Assembly (NCBI GenBank): GCA_035546335.1
Contig: DATKDP010000129.1
Location: forward strand, 1 to 64,000
From: DATKDP01 sp035546335
GTDB lineage: Bacteria; Acidobacteriota; Thermoanaerobaculia; Gp7-AA8
Length of the DNA: 64,000 nt
Direction: 5' to 3'
Shown here: piece after piece, positions 43,506-52,145 of the stretch
Position numbering within the stretch: position 1 is the stretch's first letter
Layout of the letters: every line of letters starts with the position of its first letter
Program-made: the position numbers and the translations under genes
Notes under the pieces: generated by a model
Seen by the model: only the letters and a program-made list of their open reading frames with translations
What the model was told of the DNA's origin: nothing
Databases searched by the model: none

Positions 43506-45965
43506 GTGGATGAAAATTCGAGTCCGGAACCGTCTCCGGCGACCAGAAAGCGCAAGCAGCGGACATCGCGGCTGCTGTTCGTTTTCGTGGCCATGGCTCT
43601 CGGTGTTCCGACCGGGTTTCTCTTCGCCAATCTGATTCGCATTCCACTCGTGGAAACGCTCGACACCTATCGCCCGAGCGTCATCACACACCTCTACACC
43701 AAAGACGGTGAGTCGTTCGCGGAGTATGCGATTCAGCGCCGCATCATGGTGCGCAAGAAGGAGATGTCGCCCTGGCTGGTGAATTCCATCATTGCGACCG
43801 AGGACGCGAATTTCTACGGTCACGGCGGACTGGACCCCAAGGCGATCCTCCGCGCCGGGATCAAGGACATCATCGCCAGAAAGAAGATCGAAGGAGCGTC
43901 GACGCTGACCCAGCAGCTCGCCAAACAAGTCTTTCTGACTCCCGAGAAGAGTTGGCGGAGGAAGATCAACGAAGCGTTCCTGGCGATCGAGATCGAGAAG
44001 AATTTCACCAAGGACCAGATCTTCGAAATGTATGCGAATCAGGTCTACCTCGGGCACGTCGCCTACGGAGTCGAAGCGGCGTCGCGTTTCTACTTCGGCA
44101 AGCACGCCAGTGATCTCTCGCTCGCCGAATCGGCACTGTTGGCAGGGCTGATCCGCCGGCCGATGGCCTACTCCCCGATCACGAACCGCGACGCTGCGGT
44201 GCGCAGGCGCAATCACGTCCTCCGCCGCCTTCTCGACGAGAAGTACATCGGCGGTCACGAGTTCGAACAGGCGAGGAGCGCGCCGATCGTGCTCGGCTCC
44301 TATCAGGACGAGGCACCACAGGTCGGCGCCTACTTCGCCGAAGAGGTCCGGCAGTACATCGAGCAGCACTACGGTACCGAGGATCTTTATCGAAACGGTC
44401 TGGAAGTATGGACGACGCTCGACCTGAAGATTCAGACGATGGCCGAAAGCGCTCTGCGCCGTGGACTCGAGAGGTTCGACCGCCGGCGCGGCTTCCGGAA
44501 ACCGACCCGCAATGTTCTTGCCGAAGGAGTCGAGCCGGAGAGTTATCGCGATCCGAACTGGCATCGACCTCTGGCAGCGGGACATCTTTATTCGGCCGCC
44601 GTGCTCACGGTAGAGCGGAATGCGATCGAAGTGCAGGTCGGAGGAGAGACCGCTCGCCTCGAGAGGAACGCATACGCCTGGACACGACGTCCCTCCATGA
44701 CCGACGCCCTCACCCGCGGGGACATCGTTCATGTCCGCTACGAGCTCGACCCGAAAGAGCCGCAGAGTCGCATCTGGCATCTCGATCAGCTTCCGCAGGT
44801 TCAGGGGGCGGTCGTGGTGCTCGACGTCAAGAGTGGAGAGATCCGCGGACTCGCCGGCGGCTATGACTTCCGAACATCGAAGTTCAATCGCGCCGTCCAG
44901 TCGTTGAGACAGACCGGCTCGGCGTTCAAACCGTTCGTTTATGGAGCTGCCTTCGAGAAGGGCTTCACCCCCGCCGACACCCTCTTCGATGCACCCGTCA
45001 CCATTCCGGTCGGAAATCAGAATTATTCACCCCGCAACTATGGAGGGGAGTACTCCGGCATCGTGACGATCCAGCGCGCAGTCGAGCTGTCGATCAATGT
45101 CCCCGCGGTGAAGACGTACATGATGGTGGGTGGAGAGAACGTGATCGACTTCGCTCGCCGAAGCGGTGTCACGGCTTCTCTGCCGCAGTATCCTTCCCTC
45201 GCACTCGGCGCAGGAGGAATCTCCCCACTCGAGATGACCGCCGCCTACAACGTATTCGCAAATCAGGGCGTCCACATCAAGCCGCGCAGCATCCGCAAGA
45301 TCACCGATGCGACGGCGAAAGTGCTCGAGGAAACCTATCCCGAGCTTTCCGAGGCGACGACAGCTCAGGTGGCTTACGTGCTCAGCTACGTGATGCAGGG
45401 AACCATCGACCGCGGCACTGCCTACGCAGCACACACGCTGCCGGGCGGATTCGCCGGCAAGACCGGGACGACGAATGGATTCACCGATGCCTGGTTCATC
45501 GGCTTCTCTCCCGAGTACACGGTCGGCGTCTGGGTCGGCTATGACGATCCGAGCCGGTCCCTCGGCGCGCGGGCGACGGGAGCGGACGTCGCTCTGCCGA
45601 TCTGGATCGACATCTTCAAACAGATGGACGAGGCGAAACTACGTGGCGAGCCGAAGGATTTCGAGCAGCCGCCGGGAATCGTCATCGTACCGATGGATCT
45701 CAAGACGGGCCGTCGAGGCGTCGGACCCTGCGGGCGCATTGTTCAGGAGGCCTTTGTCGCCGGTCAGGAACCGGATCGCGACTGCAGCGGCGCCACCGTT
45801 GCGGTTTCCAGACTGCCGTTCTACCTCCAGCGCCCCTTCTACCAGCCGAAAGAGACCGAGCCCACCGATGAGGCCGTCGATCCTGCCGCCCGTCCCGGTG
45901 AAGGAGCGGAATCGCCGGTTCCCGCACTCGATGAAAGCACTCCGGTCTCGGAACCACCGCAGTAG
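43506..45965 (+). CDS. Penicillin-binding protein 1A (bifunctional)
   Basis: An 819-residue class A PBP. N-terminal TM at about 23-43, then glycosyltransferase GT51 (EDANFYGHGG, GASTLTQQLAKQ), then transpeptidase with the serine in TGSAFKP, SxN in SINVPA and KTGTT. It polymerises and crosslinks peptidoglycan. Start is GTG 43506 with GAGGAG 6 nt upstream. A proline/acidic C-terminal tail (about 770-819) has no catalytic motif. It reads away from the kinase pair. Confidence 0.95.
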   Translation: MDENSSPEPSPATRKRKQRTSRLLFVFVAMALGVPTGFLFANLIRIPLVETLDTYRPSVITHLYTKDGESFAEYAIQRRIMVRKKEMSPWLVNSIIATEDANFYGHGGLDPKAILRAGIKDIIARKKIEGASTLTQQLAKQVFLTPEKSWRRKINEAFLAIEIEKNFTKDQIFEMYANQVYLGHVAYGVEAASRFYFGKHASDLSLAESALLAGLIRRPMAYSPITNRDAAVRRRNHVLRRLLDEKYIGGHEFEQARSAPIVLGSYQDEAPQVGAYFAEEVRQYIEQHYGTEDLYRNGLEVWTTLDLKIQTMAESALRRGLERFDRRRGFRKPTRNVLAEGVEPESYRDPNWHRPLAAGHLYSAAVLTVERNAIEVQVGGETARLERNAYAWTRRPSMTDALTRGDIVHVRYELDPKEPQSRIWHLDQLPQVQGAVVVLDVKSGEIRGLAGGYDFRTSKFNRAVQSLRQTGSAFKPFVYGAAFEKGFTPADTLFDAPVTIPVGNQNYSPRNYGGEYSGIVTIQRAVELSINVPAVKTYMMVGGENVIDFARRSGVTASLPQYPSLALGAGGISPLEMTAAYNVFANQGVHIKPRSIRKITDATAKVLEETYPELSEATTAQVAYVLSYVMQGTIDRGTAYAAHTLPGGFAGKTGTTNGFTDAWFIGFSPEYTVGVWVGYDDPSRSLGARATGADVALPIWIDIFKQMDEAKLRGEPKDFEQPPGIVIVPMDLKTGRRGVGPCGRIVQEAFVAGQEPDRDCSGATVAVSRLPFYLQRPFYQPKETEPTDEAVDPAARPGEGAESPVPALDESTPVSEPPQ

Positions 45966-46022
45966 GCGAGCTCCGGCGATTCCCTCGCCGGCCGGGCGTG
46001 CGGCTCGGGAGTACAGACCTGG

Positions 46023-46409
46023 TCAGCCCGCCGCGGGCACGAAGCGTGCGATCACGTCGAGGAGTTTCTCGCGAGTCAGCGGCTTGCGCATCCAGGCATT
46101 GGCGCCGGAGCTCGGGAACATTTCTTCGAGCGATCGCTCGGGGAGATCGGAAATGAGTACGATGGGAATCTCCCGCTTGTTCGACTGCGACTTGAGTACC
46201 TCGCTGAGCCGATTGCCCTTGATGCTCGGCAGATTCACGTCGAGAAGAATCAGGTCGGGACTGTTGGCTGCGAGCACGTGGTTGAATTCGATCCAGCTCG
46301 AAGCGGTCAGGACTGTACAGCCCTCGCGCTCGAGCAGTGCGCGACCGAGCTTCAGCACGAGTGGATTATCATCGAGGATCAGAATCGTGACATTGCTCAG
46401 TGTCGACAT
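46023..46409 (-). CDS. Orphan single-domain response regulator
   Basis: A 128-residue receiver domain without an output. The phospho-acceptor Asp is in LILLDVNLPSIKGN; the acidic pair is LDDNP; the conserved Lys is in MRKPLT. It starts at ATG 46409, preceded by GGGAGGAG. Stand-alone receivers act as phosphorelay or motility switches. It could pair with the kinase at 41939, but nothing in the sequence proves it. Confidence 0.9.
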   Translation of the reverse strand: MSTLSNVTILILDDNPLVLKLGRALLEREGCTVLTASSWIEFNHVLAANSPDLILLDVNLPSIKGNRLSEVLKSQSNKREIPIVLISDLPERSLEEMFPSSGANAWMRKPLTREKLLDVIARFVPAAG

Positions 46410-46491
46410 GACGGCATCTCCTCCCGCTGCTGGACCGTCGCCATGATACATTCACTCGCTGCCTGAGCACCACATCGAGAGGAGCAAAGCC

Positions 46492-46989
46492 GTGGAATCC
46501 TTCCCTCCAGGAACTCCCCCCGGGCCCCCTCCCGAGCCTGTCCATGAGGGCGGCTCGTTCCAGAGGCCGGCAGACTACTACAGCGCCCCCACGACGCCGG
46601 GAGAGCAGCGGAAGGGGTGCCCAAGGCCGGTTCTGATCGGGTGTGGCGGCGGTGGCTGTCTCGTCCTGCTCCTTCTCTTCATCGGTGGTGCGTGGATGAT
46701 GAAGGGCGGTGCGGGGTGGATGCTGAACTACGCCATTTCGAAGATCGAGGGTGAGATCACGGAGCTGGCGACGCCGGAAGTCAGCAGCGAGGAGCGAGAG
46801 GAGCTCCGGGAAGGGCTTCGAGAAGTTCGGGCGAAGATCGAGCGCGATGAGATCAAGCTGGTCGAAGTACAGCCACTTCTCGAGCAGTTGCAGAGCAGCA
46901 TTCGCGACCGTCGCGTCACGCCGGAAGAGACGAGGGAGCTGAACGAGACACTCCGGCGCCTGAATCGGGAGAGCCCTGACACGCCATGA
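46492..46989 (+). CDS. Single-pass membrane protein of unknown function
   Basis: A 165-residue protein from GTG 46492 (AGAGGAG upstream). The N-terminal 45 residues are Pro/Gly rich; a TM spans about 53-72 (CLVLLLLFIGGAWM) next to a CGGGGC cluster; the C-terminus is a helical, charged, probably coiled-coil domain. It overlaps uvrB by 4 bp (ATGA) so it is translated with it, though no DNA-repair link is visible. Function unknown. Confidence 0.78.
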   Translation: MESFPPGTPPGPPPEPVHEGGSFQRPADYYSAPTTPGEQRKGCPRPVLIGCGGGGCLVLLLLFIGGAWMMKGGAGWMLNYAISKIEGEITELATPEVSSEEREELREGLREVRAKIERDEIKLVEVQPLLEQLQSSIRDRRVTPEETRELNETLRRLNRESPDTP

Positions 46990-48974
46990 GCTTCAAGCTG
47001 ATCTCCCCCTTCGAGCCGAAGGGTGACCAGGAGAAGGCGATCGCTCAGTTGTCCGCCGGCGTGGCGGAGGGGCGGCGCGATCAGGTGCTGCTGGGGATCA
47101 CCGGATCGGGAAAGACCTTCACGATCGCGAAGGTCATCGAGGCGGCGGGGCGGCCGGCTCTCATCCTGAGTCACAACAAGACGCTCGCGGCGCAGCTCTA
47201 CCAGGAGTTCAGGAACTTCTTTCCCGAGAATCGCGTGGAGTATTTCGTCTCCTATTACGACTACTACCAGCCGGAGGCCTACGTTCCGCAAAGCGATCTC
47301 TACATCGAAAAGGAGATGACCAAGAACGACGAGATCGACAAGCTCCGCCTCTCGGCCACCAAGGCGCTCTTCGAGCGGCGTGACGTCATCATCGTCGCGT
47401 CGGTCTCCTGCATCTACGGCATCGGGGATCCCGATCTCTACTTCGGCATGCTGCTTTTCTTCGAGCGCGGCGAGACGAGACCGATGAGCCACTATCTGCG
47501 GCGCCTGACCGAGATGCAGTACGAGCGAACGCCGTATGACCTCGCCCGCGGAAGCTTCCGGCTTCGGGGAGACGTGCTCGAGCTGTGGCCGGCGTACGAA
47601 GACGATGCCGTGCGAATCGAGTTCTTCGGCGACGAGATCGATCGAATCTCGCGCATCGATCCGCTGACCGGCCGAACTGGCGCCGCTCTCGACCGGCTCG
47701 CCGTCTATCCGAAGACGCACTATGTGACGCCGCGGGAGCGCCTCATGGAAGCGATCGAGAACATTCGTGACGAGCTGGACGTGCGCGAAGCGGAGCTGCG
47801 CGACCAGAATCGCCTCCTCGAAGCGCAACGGCTGAGACAGCGAACGATGTTCGACCTGGAGATGATGGCCGAGCTCGGATACTGCAACGGCATCGAGAAT
47901 TACAGCCGCCATCTGAGCGGGCGCGCTCCCGGAGAACCGCCGCCGACATTGCTCGACTATTTTCCGAGCGACTTCCTGATGGTCATCGACGAATCCCACC
48001 AGACCGTTCCGCAGGTACGGGCGATGTGGGGAGGCGACCGCGCAAGAAAGGGAACGCTCGTCGAATATGGATTCCGCCTCCCGAGCGCGATCGACAACCG
48101 GCCATTGAGCTTTGAGGAGTTCGAAAAAAAGGTTCACCAGCTGATCTATGTCTCGGCGACGCCGGGACCCTACGAGCTGAACCGGACCGGCGGGGTGTAC
48201 GTCGAACAGGTGATCCGCCCCACGGGGCTCCTCGATCCGGAGCTCATCATCCGGCCGGTCAAGGGGCAGGTAGACGACCTGATCGCCGTGATCCGCGAAC
48301 GCATCGCCCGCCAGGAGAGGGTCCTGGTCACCACGCTCACCAAGAGAATGTCGGAGGATCTGACTCGCTATCTCATGGAGCTGGGGATCAGGGTGAACTA
48401 TCTCCATTCCGACATCGACACCCTGGAGCGAGTCGCGATCATTCGCGATTTCCGCACCGGGACGTTCGACGTTCTCGTCGGAATCAATCTGCTTCGCGAA
48501 GGGCTCGACATTCCCGAGTGTTCGTGCGTTGCCATTCTCGACGCCGACAAGGAGGGCTTTCTCCGCTCCGGAACTTCACTCATTCAGACGATCGGGCGCG
48601 CGGCCAGGAACGTCAACGGCGTCGCAATTCTCTATGCCGACAGAATCACCGATTCCCTCCGCTTCGCGATCGACGAAACCAATCGCCGGCGCCAGGTGCA
48701 GCGGGAGTACAACCTGCAGCATGGCATCGAGCCGGCCACCATCATCAAAGCGATCGATTCCGATCTCGTGCGCATGTCCAATCTCGATTACTACGAGATT
48801 CCCGTCGGACGGCGCGGAGACGCGGTCGACCTGGTCGCCGAAGGCGATATCGACAAGACCATCGCCCGAATCACCAGGGAGATGAAGGAAGCGGCGAAGA
48901 ACCTCGATTTCGAGAGAGCAGCCGAGTTGCGCGACCGCCTCAGGGAGCTCAAGGAGCTGCGCATCTTCGTTTGA
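46986..48974 (+). CDS. uvrB: UvrABC excinuclease subunit B
   Basis: A 662-residue helicase-like damage-recognition protein. Visible: Walker A GITGSGKT, the beta-hairpin region YYDYYQPEAYVPQSD, DExx-like DESH, motif VI QTIGRAARN and a C-terminal UVR domain (LDFERAAELRDRLREL). It partners with UvrA and UvrC in nucleotide excision repair. The stop lies 2 bp before repeat copy C. uvrC follows at 50213, separated by an inserted block. Confidence 0.97.
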   Translation: MSFKLISPFEPKGDQEKAIAQLSAGVAEGRRDQVLLGITGSGKTFTIAKVIEAAGRPALILSHNKTLAAQLYQEFRNFFPENRVEYFVSYYDYYQPEAYVPQSDLYIEKEMTKNDEIDKLRLSATKALFERRDVIIVASVSCIYGIGDPDLYFGMLLFFERGETRPMSHYLRRLTEMQYERTPYDLARGSFRLRGDVLELWPAYEDDAVRIEFFGDEIDRISRIDPLTGRTGAALDRLAVYPKTHYVTPRERLMEAIENIRDELDVREAELRDQNRLLEAQRLRQRTMFDLEMMAELGYCNGIENYSRHLSGRAPGEPPPTLLDYFPSDFLMVIDESHQTVPQVRAMWGGDRARKGTLVEYGFRLPSAIDNRPLSFEEFEKKVHQLIYVSATPGPYELNRTGGVYVEQVIRPTGLLDPELIIRPVKGQVDDLIAVIRERIARQERVLVTTLTKRMSEDLTRYLMELGIRVNYLHSDIDTLERVAIIRDFRTGTFDVLVGINLLREGLDIPECSCVAILDADKEGFLRSGTSLIQTIGRAARNVNGVAILYADRITDSLRFAIDETNRRRQVQREYNLQHGIEPATIIKAIDSDLVRMSNLDYYEIPVGRRGDAVDLVAEGDIDKTIARITREMKEAAKNLDFERAAELRDRLRELKELRIFV

Positions 48975-48975
48975 G

Positions 48976-49041
48976 CTCTACCCAAAAATATTTGAAATTT
49001 GAGAGTCAAAGGCCGGGCGCGGGCTCGGGAAAGGCGCCGGT
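48976..49041 (-). repeat. Dispersed GC-hexamer repeat, copy C
   Basis: On the minus strand it reads ACCGGCGCCTTTCCCGAG, CCCGCGCCCGG, CCTTTGACTCTCAAATTTC, AAATATTTTTGGGTAGA, about 70 bp nearly identical to copy B at 12994-13067. It lies between convergent uvrB and the CGNR gene. Confidence 0.9.
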
Positions 49042-49047
49042 CATCCA

Positions 49048-49650
49048 CTACGATCCGATCTGTTTCATCCGCCGGTAATGCCGCCGTACCTTTGCACGGT
49101 TGCCGCACCCTTCCATCGAGCACCAGCGCCGGCTCCCGTTCCTGCTGCGATCGATGAACAGGCGGCTGCAATCGCGCCCGGAACACTCTCGGAGCCTCTC
49201 GAGAAGGGGGGAGGCGAGAAGATCGGCAGCGTTCCCCACCACCGGCCACAGCAGCCGCTCCGCCGACTCGCTTCGCTCCCAGCTCCAGCGATACGCCCCT
49301 CCCGCCGCGACGATCGTCGCATGGCGCATCGCGTTGCCGAGCTCCCTGTTCACGGTCTCCAGCGCCGGCAGCGACGGCGGTCGTTTCCGTGCGATTCGTG
49401 AGAAGAGACTCTGGAGGGCATCGCGCAGCGCGACGGCTCGACCGAGAAGCTCGCGTGCGTGATCGTCGCCCTGCTGAAGAAGCCGCCGTCCATCCCTGCG
49501 GGGGAGGGTTCCGGCCTCCACCGCCCACTGGATCAGTGCGTCGAAAGAACCGAGGGTCTCGTGGCGATCGGCCAGGGCGTGAAACCCCGCCGTGTTCGCG
49601 AAGGCGAGGCAGAGCGGCGAATCCTCGGCGAATCGATTCCCGGCGGGCAT
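49048..49650 (-). CDS. CGNR zinc-finger protein (ABATE domain)
   Basis: A 200-residue protein. The N-terminal ABATE (stress-induced) domain is followed by the CGNR zinc finger: CSGRDCSRLFIDRSRNGSRR, WCSMEGCGNRAKVRRHYRR, with four cysteines and the CGNR tetrapeptide. These are putative transcription regulators. ATG 49650 is a normal start. The upstream DNA contains several GGTTAGT-like half-sites (49669-49738), a good candidate autoregulatory operator. It breaks the uvrB-uvrC pair and may have been inserted with the repeat element next to it. Confidence 0.9.
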   Translation of the reverse strand: MPAGNRFAEDSPLCLAFANTAGFHALADRHETLGSFDALIQWAVEAGTLPRRDGRRLLQQGDDHARELLGRAVALRDALQSLFSRIARKRPPSLPALETVNRELGNAMRHATIVAAGGAYRWSWERSESAERLLWPVVGNAADLLASPLLERLRECSGRDCSRLFIDRSRNGSRRWCSMEGCGNRAKVRRHYRRMKQIGS

Positions 49651-49668
49651 TTCGATCGAGATGATACT

Positions 49669-49738
49669 ACTAACTTGCAATATTCCATACAGTGGTTAGT
49701 TGCCCATGTAACCTCTGTATCGAAGAACAGAGGTTAGT
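49669..49738. promoter_or_regulatory. Candidate operator array upstream of the CGNR gene
   Basis: ACTAACTT (49669-49676) and TGGTTAGT (49693-49700) form a palindrome with a 16-nt gap. A second palindrome TAACCTCTG (49709-49717) / CAGAGGTTA (49728-49736) ends in AGGTTAGT. Thus four similar half-sites lie 19-88 bp upstream of the ATG. Confidence 0.5.
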
Positions 49739-49844
49739 GCACACTGTCAACCGAGCGAGCGGGCCCCGAAACCCGAATCTATCGGCGACGACCGTAGGAG
49801 GCGCACAGTGCATGCCCGATACTCGCGCGACCATGACATTTTCT

Positions 49845-50111
49845 CGTAGGGGCGAAGCATTTGCGCGCAGGCCGTGGCGAGAGGCTCGCGTGACTGGAGC
49901 GAAGCGCAATCGCTTCGCCCGGGTGCTTGCAAGGCTGCGACATTCTCGGTGAGCGACGAGTGAACCACTCACCCGGGGCGGGCGCGGGACGCTCTCTCTC
50001 GATGGAGGTGTTGGGGTAGCTCATGGCAAGCACCCGGACGAAGCTATTGCGCTTCGTCGCGACGTGGCAAGCCCTCGGCTCTGTCCCTCGCGCAAATGCT
50101 TCGTCCCTACG
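49845..50111. mobile_element. MITE-like inverted-repeat element
   Basis: Terminal inverted repeats CGTAGGGGCGAAGCATTTGC (49845-) and GCAAATGCTTCGTCCCTACG (ending 50111) are about 26 bp and nearly identical. A second inverted pair lies inside (49899-49930 and 50026-50060), giving arms of about 88 bp. No transposase frame is inside. It sits between the CGNR gene and uvrC. Non-autonomous element is inferred from structure only. Confidence 0.6.
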
Positions 50112-50212
50112 CGGAGCACGCGGGCCGACACACGTCGCGGGCTGAGGATCTTTCGTCACACTCACCCATCAGGAAGCTTCACCGCCCGGGCCGCGTTTGT
50201 TCGTTTCGAATC

Positions 50213-52048
50213 ATGGGGAACGAATCGGAAAATCGCCAGCAGCGGCTCAGGAATCGAATCGGAGAACTGCCGGAGCGGCCCGGTGTATACCTTCACAAGA
50301 ATCGATCGGGCGAGGTGATCTACGTCGGGAAGGCGCGGAATCTCCGGAGTCGCGTCGGATCCTATCTGGTGGGAAAGGGGTGGCGCGACGTGCGAACGAT
50401 GACGCTGGTCGGCGAGATCGAAGAGATCGACTTCGTCACGACGAACAACGAGCTCGAGGCGATCCTTCTCGAGAACAATCTGATCAAGACGCACCAGCCG
50501 CGCTACAACGTCCTGCTTCGAGACGACAAGACATACCCCTATCTGAAGGTCACTCTCTCCGAGCCCTATCCCCGCGTGGTCTTCACCCGGCGCGTCGACC
50601 GCAGCCGGGGCGATCTCTATTTCGGGCCTTTTTTCGCCGGCACGGCCAGGCGGATTCTGAAAGTCGTCACGGATCAGTTCAAACTAAGAAGCTGCGACCT
50701 GGAGATCGAGGAGGGAAAAAGCGCCCTGTCGCGTCCCTGCCTCTACTACGACATGCACCAATGCCCCGGCCCCTGTGTGGCCGGCCTGACTTCCCGCGCT
50801 GCATACATGGAGATGGTCGACGACGTCGTTCTCTTTCTCAGCGGAAAAGCTCGAGAGCTGCAGGAGCGTCTCAAGGAGAGGATGTATCGCGCCGCCGGGG
50901 ATGAGAACTACGAGATTGCAGGCTACTATCGCGATCTGATTCGCACGACTGAGCGCCTGCAATCGGAGCAGCAGGTCGCCTCGTCGGGAGGCGAGACCTT
51001 CGACGTCTGGGGGTTTCACGAGGAAAGCGGCGACATCGCCATTCAGCTCTTCATCATGCGCGATGGAAATCTGGTCGATCGCCGGGAGCTGTTCTGGGAA
51101 AAGGTGGAAGAGCCCGACCGGGCACTCTTTCTCAGCGAAGTGCTTCAGCGTTACTACCTCGACAATCTCTTCATCCCGCCAGAGATCCTCGTTCCCTTCA
51201 CTCTCGACGAAGAAGAACTGCTCGCCGAATTTCTGACCAGCCAGCGCGGCCGAAGAGCGGTTCTGCGCAGGCCACAGCGCGGCCGGGGCGTCGATCTGGT
51301 CGAGCTGGCCACGCGCAACGCGAAGATCGCGCACGACTCGCGATTCAGGAAATCCCAGCAGGAGCGCCTTCAGACCGCTGCCACACGACTCGGCCAGCTC
51401 CTCGGGCATTCCGGTCCGGTGGACAGAATCGAGTCGTTCGACATCTCGAACTTTCAGGGAACCGATTCGGTGGCGGGCATGGTGGTCTTCGAATCGGGTA
51501 AGTTCGACAGGAAGCAGTATCGCACCTTCAACATCCGCAGCGTCGAAGGGGCGGACGACTTTCGATCGATGGCCGAAGCGGTCGAGCGGCGCTACAGGCG
51601 AATCCTCGAGGAGGGCCGTCCGCTGCCCGAGATGATTCTGATCGATGGAGGGCGCGGACAGCTGAACGCCGCCATCTCCGCGCTCAGCATCCTGGGAATC
51701 GAGGGAGTCACCGCGGCAGGACTCGCCAAGCGCGAAGAGGAGATTCATCTCCCCGATACCGAAGAACCGATTCGTCTCGAGCGGCACGATCCTGCGCTGC
51801 AGCTTCTGCAGATGATCCGCGATGAGACCCATCGGTTCGCCGTCTCGTCGCATCGGCGGCGGCGCTCACGCCGGACGTTGCGCAGCGAGCTCGATGATCT
51901 GCAGGGCATCGGTGACAAGCGCCGCCGCCTTCTGCTCGAGCATTTCGGCAGCCTCTCCGCCGTTCGCCAGGCATCGCCGCAGGATCTGGCGAAGGTTCTC
52001 GGAAGGAAAATAGGGAAGGCGGTCTACGATCAGCTTCACACGGCGTGA
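50213..52048 (+). CDS. uvrC: UvrABC excinuclease subunit C
   Basis: A 611-residue endonuclease: N-terminal GIY-YIG domain (GVYLHKNRSGEVIYVGKARN), UVR region, then the RNase H-like endonuclease (IESFDISNFQGTDSVAGMVVF, ILIDGGRGQL) and a C-terminal helix-hairpin-helix (LQGIGDKRRRLLLEHFGSL). It cuts both sides of the lesion. ATG 50213 starts just before the domain; longer in-frame readings run into the repeat element and are unlikely. Confidence 0.95.
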   Translation: MGNESENRQQRLRNRIGELPERPGVYLHKNRSGEVIYVGKARNLRSRVGSYLVGKGWRDVRTMTLVGEIEEIDFVTTNNELEAILLENNLIKTHQPRYNVLLRDDKTYPYLKVTLSEPYPRVVFTRRVDRSRGDLYFGPFFAGTARRILKVVTDQFKLRSCDLEIEEGKSALSRPCLYYDMHQCPGPCVAGLTSRAAYMEMVDDVVLFLSGKARELQERLKERMYRAAGDENYEIAGYYRDLIRTTERLQSEQQVASSGGETFDVWGFHEESGDIAIQLFIMRDGNLVDRRELFWEKVEEPDRALFLSEVLQRYYLDNLFIPPEILVPFTLDEEELLAEFLTSQRGRRAVLRRPQRGRGVDLVELATRNAKIAHDSRFRKSQQERLQTAATRLGQLLGHSGPVDRIESFDISNFQGTDSVAGMVVFESGKFDRKQYRTFNIRSVEGADDFRSMAEAVERRYRRILEEGRPLPEMILIDGGRGQLNAAISALSILGIEGVTAAGLAKREEEIHLPDTEEPIRLERHDPALQLLQMIRDETHRFAVSSHRRRRSRRTLRSELDDLQGIGDKRRRLLLEHFGSLSAVRQASPQDLAKVLGRKIGKAVYDQLHTA

Positions 52049-52145
52049 GGAACAGCGAAGAGGTCGAATCGAGTTGCCGAGGGCGTTAGAATCAATTCTT
52101 GGGGACGAATCTCCGTCACATCACGGTCCGAGGGAGGAAGGCTTC

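Noticed and set aside
46728..48407. A 559-residue minus-strand frame
   Set aside because: Antisense to uvrB; shadow frame.
49653..49680. TTG at 49680 as the start of the CGNR gene
   Set aside because: It would place coding sequence across the operator-like palindrome; ATG 49650 is a conventional start.
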